Shown: piece by piece, positions 49,763 through 55,227 of the stretch
How the letters are laid out: each line of letters starts with the position of its first letter
Numbering within the stretch: the stretch's first letter is position 1
Assembly (NCBI GenBank): GCA_019247715.1
Contig: JAFBAO010000020.1
Coordinates: 1-55,227, forward strand
Direction: 5' to 3'
Source: Caulobacteraceae bacterium
Lineage (GTDB): Bacteria; Pseudomonadota; Alphaproteobacteria; Caulobacterales; Caulobacteraceae
Length of the DNA: 55,227 bases
Notes under the pieces: model-generated
The model's input: the letters and a program-made list of their open reading frames with translations, nothing else
What the model was told of the DNA's origin: nothing
Database searches by the model: none
Program-made: the position numbers and the translations under genes

Positions 49763-51031
49763 TCAGTCGAAGCGCACGTAGAGGTGGTCCGGCGTGCGCA
49801 GGTTGAAGCCGCGGATTTCCGGCGGCGGCATGTCCGGGTCGAGCCTCACGCCCGGCAGCCGGTCCAAGATGGCGTTCAGCGCCCGCTCCATTTCCACCCT
49901 CGCCAGGTGCTGGCCTATGCAGACGTGCGGGCCGGTGGTGAACGACAGGTGCCGCCAGGTGCGGTCGCGCGAGATGTCGAAGCTGTCAGGGTTCGCGAAT
50001 TTGGAGGCCTCCCGGTTCGCCTCGCCCTGGCAGAAGTCGATCCACGCGTCCTTTGGGAAGGTGAACCCGTCGATGGTGATCTCGCGGTTGGTCATGCGCA
50101 TGGCGTTCATGACCGGGGCGTTCCAGCGCAAGCCCTCTTCGATAGCGCTCGCCACGAGGCTGCGGTCCCGGCGCACCGCCTCCAGCTGGTCGGGGTTCTG
50201 CAGCAGGCCGGCAAGCAGGCAGCTGGTGGCGCGGTAGGTCGTGTCGCCGCCCGCGTTCATGAGCTGCCGCAGGAAGCCCAGCACGACTTCCTCCGGCAGC
50301 TGTTCCCCGTCCGCTTCGGCGGTGCACAGCACGCTCACCAGATCCTGGCCGGGATCCTCGCGCCGCTGCCGGATCATGTTCAGGAAGTAGTCGCCGAGCT
50401 TCCTGCCGGCGTCGATCGCCATCTCCGGCGCATACCAGTAGGTGGTCTGGGCGACGGCCAGCTTGTGGAAGATGGCCGTGTCGTCCGGCGGCAGGTTCAG
50501 CTGCCGGTAGACGACATGGAAGGGGTAGTGGAGGGTGAAGTCCTTGATCAGGTCGCAATGCCCCAGGTCGACGACCTTCGCGAGCAGGCTCGTCACAACC
50601 GGGTCCACGACGCTCTCGCCCCAGCGGCGGACGTATTGCGGCAGGAACGCCTTCTGAAAGATGCGGCGGTAACGGGTGTGCTCCGGCGCCTCCATGCCCG
50701 AGATCGTCGCGCCGAAGCTGAGGCCGAGGTGCATCTTCAAGGGGCGGTTCGAGAACACCTCGGTGTTGGGGATGTGCTGGGCGCAGCGATCGTAGCCGAA
50801 CACCGTGAAGCGCGGATGGTCGAAGCCGGCCAGGTTCGAGGTCTTCATGCCGAAGACCTCCCGATAGCCGACCGGATGCACCCAGCTCTCGCGCGCCATC
50901 TGGTGCAGCAGCGGGAAAGGATCGAGGGTGTCGCCGTGCGCCAGGAAGTGGCCCGCGAAGGGATCGAAGCTCTTATCCTCCAGATCCTGCGGCGACGGCG
51001 ACGGCGGACGGATCTCAGCCTCGAGCTGCAT
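49763..51031 (-). CDS. cytochrome P450
   Basis: The 422-residue soluble P450 has heme ligand Cys371 in FTTGPHVCIG, the I-helix AGGDTT (260-265) and ExxR at Glu299-Arg302. It differs from the two P450cam-like proteins of the left block: it has a longer N-terminus with DPFPLLHQMARESWVHP, an MEAPEHTRYRRIFQKAF C-helix and a TYWYAPEMAIDAGRKLGDYF stretch, as in steroid or fatty-acid-active bacterial P450s of CYP125/CYP142 type or similar. The exact family is uncertain. GGGAGGA precedes the ATG. It is the last gene of the leftward set after an SDR. Confidence 0.94.
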   Translation of the reverse strand: MQLEAEIRPPSPSPQDLEDKSFDPFAGHFLAHGDTLDPFPLLHQMARESWVHPVGYREVFGMKTSNLAGFDHPRFTVFGYDRCAQHIPNTEVFSNRPLKMHLGLSFGATISGMEAPEHTRYRRIFQKAFLPQYVRRWGESVVDPVVTSLLAKVVDLGHCDLIKDFTLHYPFHVVYRQLNLPPDDTAIFHKLAVAQTTYWYAPEMAIDAGRKLGDYFLNMIRQRREDPGQDLVSVLCTAEADGEQLPEEVVLGFLRQLMNAGGDTTYRATSCLLAGLLQNPDQLEAVRRDRSLVASAIEEGLRWNAPVMNAMRMTNREITIDGFTFPKDAWIDFCQGEANREASKFANPDSFDISRDRTWRHLSFTTGPHVCIGQHLARVEMERALNAILDRLPGVRLDPDMPPPEIRGFNLRTPDHLYVRFD

Positions 51032-51187
51032 CGGAATCCTCCCTTCGCGGGCCCATCGAAAGTCCGGATCAGGACCAGAGCTTGCGCGACCAGACCTTCC
51101 GGGGCAGGCGTGGGCCGCCGCCGAATTTGAGCGCCCCGCGCTCCGGAGTCGAGAAGCGGCGGGCCGAGGAGCGGCTGATATTTCCCG

Positions 51188-51994
51188 TCAGCTCACCAGG
51201 AAGCCGCCATCCGCGGCCAGCATCTGGCCGGTGATGAAGTTCGCGGCCGGGCTGGCCAGGAACAGCACCGCGTGGGCGACATTGATCGGCTCGGTGGCGC
51301 CGCCCATCAGCGAGCGCCCCGGCAAGGTGACCGGGCCGCGGAAGTCGTAGTTGGCGCGCATGTTGGCGACGCCTTCGCTCTTCATGCCGCCGGGCAGCAC
51401 CGAGTTCACCCGGATGCGCTCGGAGGCGAACTCGCCGGCGAGGCCGCGCGTCAGGGCGTCGACGCCGCTCTTGGCCGAGTCGTAGTGGTAGTTGATGCCC
51501 CACAGGTTGGTGTGGGCGGCGCTCATGCTGGAGATGTTGACGATGGCGCCGCCCTTGCCCGCCGCCCGCATCCGCTTGATCGCCTCGCGCGAGCACAGGA
51601 ACGTCCCGCGCGTGCAGACGTGGTGCATCTTGTCCCACTCTTCGACGGTCATCTCGAAGAACTCGTTCTTGGCGCGGTGGGCGGCGTTGTTGACGAGGAT
51701 GTCGATCTTGCCGAAGCGCTCGTCGGCGGCGGCGAAGGCCCGCTTCACCGAGGCCTCGTCCGAGACGTCGCATTGGACGGCGATGGCGACGCCGCCGTTC
51801 GCTTCGATCTGGGCCGCTGTCGCCTGAGCCGCCTCGAGAATGAGGTCGGTGACCACGACCTCGGCCCCGACTTCGGCAAAAAGGTTCGCCGTCGCCTTCC
51901 CGAGACCCGACCCAGCGCCGGTGATGAGCGCCGTCTTGCCGCTCAGGCTGAAGAGGGGCGCGAGGCGCGCGCCGATCTTGGCTTCATCTTGCAT
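51188..51994 (-). CDS. SDR-family NAD(P)-dependent oxidoreductase
   Basis: The 268-residue protein is a classical SDR: TGAGSGLG (25-32), Asp at the end of the second strand (VVVTDLI), NNAA, catalytic Ser in NISSMSAAH and the pair YDSAK. The C-terminal GQMLAADGGFLV segment is typical. The Asp after the second strand suggests NAD(H) preference. It probably oxidises an alcohol in the same pathway as the P450 encoded 156 bp downstream. GGAGGA precedes the ATG, and the serine hydrolase gene ends 22 bp upstream on the same strand. Confidence 0.92.
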   Translation of the reverse strand: MQDEAKIGARLAPLFSLSGKTALITGAGSGLGKATANLFAEVGAEVVVTDLILEAAQATAAQIEANGGVAIAVQCDVSDEASVKRAFAAADERFGKIDILVNNAAHRAKNEFFEMTVEEWDKMHHVCTRGTFLCSREAIKRMRAAGKGGAIVNISSMSAAHTNLWGINYHYDSAKSGVDALTRGLAGEFASERIRVNSVLPGGMKSEGVANMRANYDFRGPVTLPGRSLMGGATEPINVAHAVLFLASPAANFITGQMLAADGGFLVS

Positions 51995-52016
51995 TCCAGA
52001 TTCCTCCGGTTCGGGG

Positions 52017-53177
52017 TCAGTAGGCGGCGAGCCCCAGGGCCTGGTTGATCGCCGACCCGATGAGGTAGGTGCCGTCTTCTTCCTTGGGCAGTCCTTGAAC
52101 CAGCCGATTGTGGCAGATGGCCACCGCCACGTCGTTCTCCTGATCCGCCCAGCCCAGAGAGCCTCCGGCGCCCGGGTGGCAGATCGATGTCGGCGAGCCC
52201 ACGGCCCATACGGCGGGGCGATCGGCGCCCAGCCAGTAGCCGCCGATCGAGAGCGGCAACGGAATGCCGTACATGACCACGTCCGGCTCCTCGCTGTGCG
52301 GCCGTGGGGTGTTCAGGCTGCGCGCCAGCGGCTCGGAGAGCAGCCGCACGCCGTCCAGCTGGCCGCCTCCAGCCAGCATCGCCCAGAAGCGCGCCTCGCT
52401 GCGGGCGCTGAACACGCCGCCGACCGCCGCCACGACCGCGGCCCGCACGTCGGGCCGCTCGAACACGGCCGGGACGAGGTCCACCTGCGGCGGCATGGCC
52501 GCCAATGAAAGCGCTGGGCGGGTCGCGGGATCGCTGGTCGGCCGGTAGTCGTACATCGGCGCGACGCGTCCGAGCTCGGAGTCCGGCACGCCGAACCAGA
52601 GGTCGGGCGCGCCGAGCGGCAGGGCGATCTCCTCGCGAATGAACTGGTTGAACGGCCGGCCCTTGGGGTCCGTACGCCGCACGACCTCGCCCACCAGCCA
52701 GCCGAAGGTCATGGCCTGGTAAAGCGCCTTCGTGCCCGGCTCGGCGATGGGCCTCGCCGCCGCGATCTGGCCGGTCATCCAGTCCCAGTCGCACATCTGC
52801 TCGGGCGTGACGCCCTCGGGCATCTGCGGGACGCCCGACCGGTGCGTGAGCGCGTGGCGGATCGTGGCCTTCTCCTTGCCGTTCGCCCCGAACTCCGGCC
52901 AGTAGCGCGCTATGGGCGCATCGTATTCGATGAGGCCACGGTCAGCCTGGATGTGTACGGCGGTGGCGGCCACCGCCTTGCTGACGGAAAAGACGTTGAA
53001 CAGCGTATCGCCGTCCACCCGGCGGCCCGTGTCGCGGTCGGCCAGGCCGGCCGAACAGTCGGCGATCTGTTTTCCGTCCTTGTAGACGCAGACCTGCGCC
53101 CCGATCTCGATCCCGGATTCGACCAGTTCGCTCAGCCGGCGATCGAGAATCCCCTGGATATCGGCCGTCCCTGTCAT
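52017..53177 (-). CDS. serine hydrolase, beta-lactamase class C/EstB family
   Basis: The 386-residue protein has no signal peptide and carries the SxxK motif SVSK (Ser64, Lys67). The second motif is probably the Tyr of KALYQAMTFGWLVGEV. A C-terminal HPGAGGSLGWAD segment takes the role of the KTG/HxG motif. Such cytoplasmic family VIII esterases cleave ester or lactone bonds rather than beta-lactams. In this cluster it could open a lactone made by a monooxygenase. The ATG overlaps the stop of the small upstream ORF as ATGA, suggesting coupled translation. Confidence 0.9.
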   Translation of the reverse strand: MTGTADIQGILDRRLSELVESGIEIGAQVCVYKDGKQIADCSAGLADRDTGRRVDGDTLFNVFSVSKAVAATAVHIQADRGLIEYDAPIARYWPEFGANGKEKATIRHALTHRSGVPQMPEGVTPEQMCDWDWMTGQIAAARPIAEPGTKALYQAMTFGWLVGEVVRRTDPKGRPFNQFIREEIALPLGAPDLWFGVPDSELGRVAPMYDYRPTSDPATRPALSLAAMPPQVDLVPAVFERPDVRAAVVAAVGGVFSARSEARFWAMLAGGGQLDGVRLLSEPLARSLNTPRPHSEEPDVVMYGIPLPLSIGGYWLGADRPAVWAVGSPTSICHPGAGGSLGWADQENDVAVAICHNRLVQGLPKEEDGTYLIGSAINQALGLAAY

Positions 53178-53437
53178 CGTTCGGTTTCCCTGATCCGCAT
53201 CAATCGAGGCTGGTCGGCCATATCCCCACCCAGGTCAAGGCGACCAAGCCCGGAACAAGTCCTGCGCCCCGCGCGCACCCTCCCATCAGAAAGAATATCT
53301 GCGCAGGACGGTCTGGGTGCGCAGGGCGATCTGGGCGGAAGGCTGAGCGCCGCCGCTCTCACCTTCGGGTCCGACCGCGCAACCGGATCGAGCGACTTGA
53401 GGTACTCGCCCCAGGCCTCGGCGTAGGTCTTGGTCAT
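53174..53437 (-). CDS. small hypothetical protein, possibly frameshifted
   Basis: The 87-residue frame starts MTKTYAEAWGEYLKSLDPVA, which looks like a real helical start, but the last 50 residues are Arg/Pro-rich and disordered. Another frame in the same region reads AQIALRTQTVLRRYSF and stops near 53300. That looks more like a natural C-terminus, so a frameshift near 53340-53370 is possible. It begins 13 bp after the DUF1214 gene and its stop overlaps the serine hydrolase ATG. No family is recognised. Confidence 0.4.
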   Translation of the reverse strand: MTKTYAEAWGEYLKSLDPVARSDPKVRAAALSLPPRSPCAPRPSCADILSDGRVRAGRRTCSGLGRLDLGGDMADQPRLMRIRETER

Positions 53438-53450
53438 GGCCTGCGCGTTC

Positions 53451-54686
53451 CTAGAAGCGCCGAGCGTAGGCGGCGCGGCGCTTGTCGAGCTGCGCCTTTC
53501 GTTGCTCGGCCGTGAACCAGACCGTTTCGGCGGGGAGGGCGGACTTCAGCTCTGCGAGTTTCACGAGCCGCATCTGGCAGGCCGGGCCGCCACGGACCGG
53601 CGGGTCGGGCGCCGCCTGCCAGCGCATGATCATCAGCACGATGCGCAGACCGCCCGTGTCGATCCAGTTGGCGACGCCGGGATCGCGGCGCGCGATGACC
53701 AGGCGCACCTTCCCGTCCGCATCGACGGCTGACTGGGCCTGGGTGAGGCTGGACTGGATCTCGCCGTAGTTTAGCGACTGATAGTACCAGTCGGTCAGCT
53801 GCAGCGCCGCGTAGCGGGCGCCGGCGGGCTCGTATTCGATGATGACGCCCTCGTCCTCGGCGATGTCGAAGATGCCGTGGCTGTTGAACTGCGTCACCAG
53901 CCCGCCGCCGCTGGCACGGGCCGCGTGGATCTGGCTGTTGGGGTTGCGGCTCGACCAGACGTTCTGGAACCAGAAGTAGAGCGGCACGTCCTCTTTCATG
54001 CGGAAGACCGCGGCCTCGATCATCTGGTCCAGGGTCAGCGGCGGCGCCTTTGCCTCTCCGAGCCGCTCGATGGCCAGGTCGAGCGGGGTTTCGGCGGACC
54101 AGTCGTTCATGGAGTCCCGGACGTAGAGGAACTTCACGTGCGGGGCGGTGGTCAGGTGGTTCGGCCGGCCGTTCGCCTGCTGGTCGTCGATGGTGATCAC
54201 GAACGAGCCGTCAGCCGCGCGCTCGAGCTGGTGGTCCTCGATCGTCTGGATGGTGACCGAGGTGCCGAAGTTGGCGGTCAGCGTGAAGGAGACATTGGCG
54301 GGCTGGCGGCCCACCACCTTGCCGGTGACGCGATAGGCGGTCCCGTGCCTGATCCCCGCCAGCCTGTAGCAGTTGTCCGGATTGTCGCCGCCGGTGCGCG
54401 CGCCCGGCACGTCGCGGCCCTGCCAGTGATGGGGGGGCATGAAATCGCGGACGAAGCGGGGATGCTGGCTGTCGCTGGCGGCGGCCTTGAACAGCCAGTT
54501 GGTTACGTATTCGTCGACCGAGCGCTCGAAGGTCGGCAAGGCTTCGGCCGGCGGGCGGTCGCCGTAACCACGCTCGAACAAGCCCTTCACCATCTCGCGC
54601 GCCTGGCGGACCCGTTCGTCCTTCCACATCTCGACCACGTCGGTCTCAGCGGCGAACTGGCCGGGATTGGCGATCGGGTTGTTCAT
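53451..54686 (-). CDS. DUF1214 domain protein
   Basis: The 411-residue product has no signal peptide. The N-terminal half is mainly beta (GGDNPDNCYRLAGIRHGTAYRVTG, NVSFTLTANFG), and the C-terminal half has the DUF1214 pattern: DIAEDEGVIIEYEPAGARYAALQLTDWYYQSLNY, then DGKVRLVIARRDPGVANWIDTGG, then a MIMRWQ strand. The ANWIDTGG stretch is the family's most stable part. These proteins are frequent in steroid, terpene and hydrocarbon clusters of alphaproteobacteria and actinobacteria, but no reaction is established. GAGG precedes the ATG. It lies 57 bp after the partial SDR gene. Confidence 0.85.
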   Translation of the reverse strand: MNNPIANPGQFAAETDVVEMWKDERVRQAREMVKGLFERGYGDRPPAEALPTFERSVDEYVTNWLFKAAASDSQHPRFVRDFMPPHHWQGRDVPGARTGGDNPDNCYRLAGIRHGTAYRVTGKVVGRQPANVSFTLTANFGTSVTIQTIEDHQLERAADGSFVITIDDQQANGRPNHLTTAPHVKFLYVRDSMNDWSAETPLDLAIERLGEAKAPPLTLDQMIEAAVFRMKEDVPLYFWFQNVWSSRNPNSQIHAARASGGGLVTQFNSHGIFDIAEDEGVIIEYEPAGARYAALQLTDWYYQSLNYGEIQSSLTQAQSAVDADGKVRLVIARRDPGVANWIDTGGLRIVLMIMRWQAAPDPPVRGGPACQMRLVKLAELKSALPAETVWFTAEQRKAQLDKRRAAYARRF

Positions 54687-54743
54687 GATCGAGCCTCGGG
54701 CTTCATTCTCATCGTGTCAGGCCGGCGGGCGCGATTCGCCTCG

Positions 54744-55227
54744 TCACGGGTGAAGGAAAAGGCCGCCGTCGACCTGAAAGGTCATGCCGGTGAGGTAGGC
54801 GGAGTCCGGTCCGGCCAGAAAGACCGCGATCCGGCCGCCATCGGCGTAGATGTCGCCGTAGCGGCGCAGCGGCAGGGCTTCCAGGGACCGCCGGGACTCT
54901 TCGGGCTGGTGGTCGCGGAAGTAGATGAGGGCGTCCGAGGCGATCATGGGGTTGATGACGTTGACGGTGATGCCGTACTGGCCCCACTCGCGCGCGCCGG
55001 TGCGGGTGAGCCCCCGGATCGCCTCCTTGGCCGCGTTGTAGGCCGCCGAGCCCGCATAGCCGATCTGGCCCCAGTGCGATCCCATGTTGATGACGCGCCC
55101 TGCGCCGGAGGCCTTCAGGTGCGGGAAGGCGGCCTTCATGAACCGGTAGGTGGCGGTGGGGCCGGTCTCGAAGGTGCGCTCCCACTCGCCGTCGTTGAAG
55201 TCCTCCAGCGGGGTCAGCACCGGGTTG
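54744..55227 (-). CDS. SDR-family oxidoreductase, C-terminal part (cut by window edge)
   Basis: The frame runs off the right edge, so the cofactor-binding N-terminus is missing. The 160 residues present have MGSHWGQIGYAGSAAYNAAK, which gives the catalytic Ser, Tyr and Lys of a classical SDR, then REWGQYGITVNVINP and LTGMTFQVDGGLF near the end. It belongs to the same leftward set as the DUF1214, serine hydrolase, SDR and P450 genes. The substrate is unknown. Confidence 0.9.
   Translation of the reverse strand, partial: NPVLTPLEDFNDGEWERTFETGPTATYRFMKAAFPHLKASGAGRVINMGSHWGQIGYAGSAAYNAAKEAIRGLTRTGAREWGQYGITVNVINPMIASDALIYFRDHQPEESRRSLEALPLRRYGDIYADGGRIAVFLAGPDSAYLTGMTFQVDGGLFLHP

Overview
The window reads as a high-GC alphaproteobacterial chromosome, probably Caulobacterales (Caulobacter/Phenylobacterium-like). 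This rests on the base composition, an UrcA-family protein, an HWE histidine kinase, a NodT-type outer-membrane lipoprotein and the mix of P450, SDR, DUF1214 and MaoC catabolic genes. No rRNA or marker gene confirms it. I saw no tRNA, rRNA, CRISPR array or phage module.

Left catabolic block (about 0.2-9.6 kb). After the tail of an IS630-type transposase come an alpha/beta hydrolase and two divergent gene sets. Leftward: DUF7064-like protein, P450cam-like P450, molybdenum hydroxylase large subunit. Rightward: GMC oxidoreductase, second P450cam-like P450. This looks like oxidation of a hydrophobic compound such as a terpenoid or steroid; the substrate cannot be read from the sequence.

Central block (about 9.6-43.8 kb). 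This part is different in kind. It holds a PilZ protein; a small gene behind a FixK/FNR-type box; a bestrophin-like membrane protein; DUF3141 hydrolase overlapping fabI; a DUF2092/glycine-rich exported pair; a yhiI-rbbA-yhhJ-nodT-ppk2 export and polyphosphate operon; a soluble NarL-type kinase and a NarL-type regulator; an M16 peptidase with a one-base frameshift; pta-ackA; an HWE kinase; an L,D-transpeptidase/Lpp-like/UrcA envelope cluster; and a c-type cytochrome. FabI, DUF3141, Pta, AckA and PPK2 with NarL/FixK-type control suggest a low-oxygen or energy-stress island. At 39.4-40.6 kb two unrecognised genes form an operon. One encodes a protein built of four tandem units that alternate arginine-rich helices with Asp/Glu linkers; this is the best candidate for something undescribed.

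Right catabolic block (about 43.9-55.2 kb). It begins at two adjacent 75-78 bp palindromes whose CTAG ends supply the stop codons of both flanking genes. Then follow a two-gene MaoC-type hydratase (ChsH1/ChsH2-like), SDRs, a SnoaL-like protein, an LLM/F420-type oxidoreductase, an acyl-CoA ligase, a cupin, a third P450, a serine hydrolase, a DUF1214 protein and a partial SDR. Together they look like CoA-dependent side-chain degradation of a lipid or steroid-like substrate.

Two reading frames are visibly broken: the M16 peptidase by a missing base near 27404/27405, and a zinc-ribbon membrane protein by an in-frame TAG at 43523. Either could be genuine decay or a consensus error.
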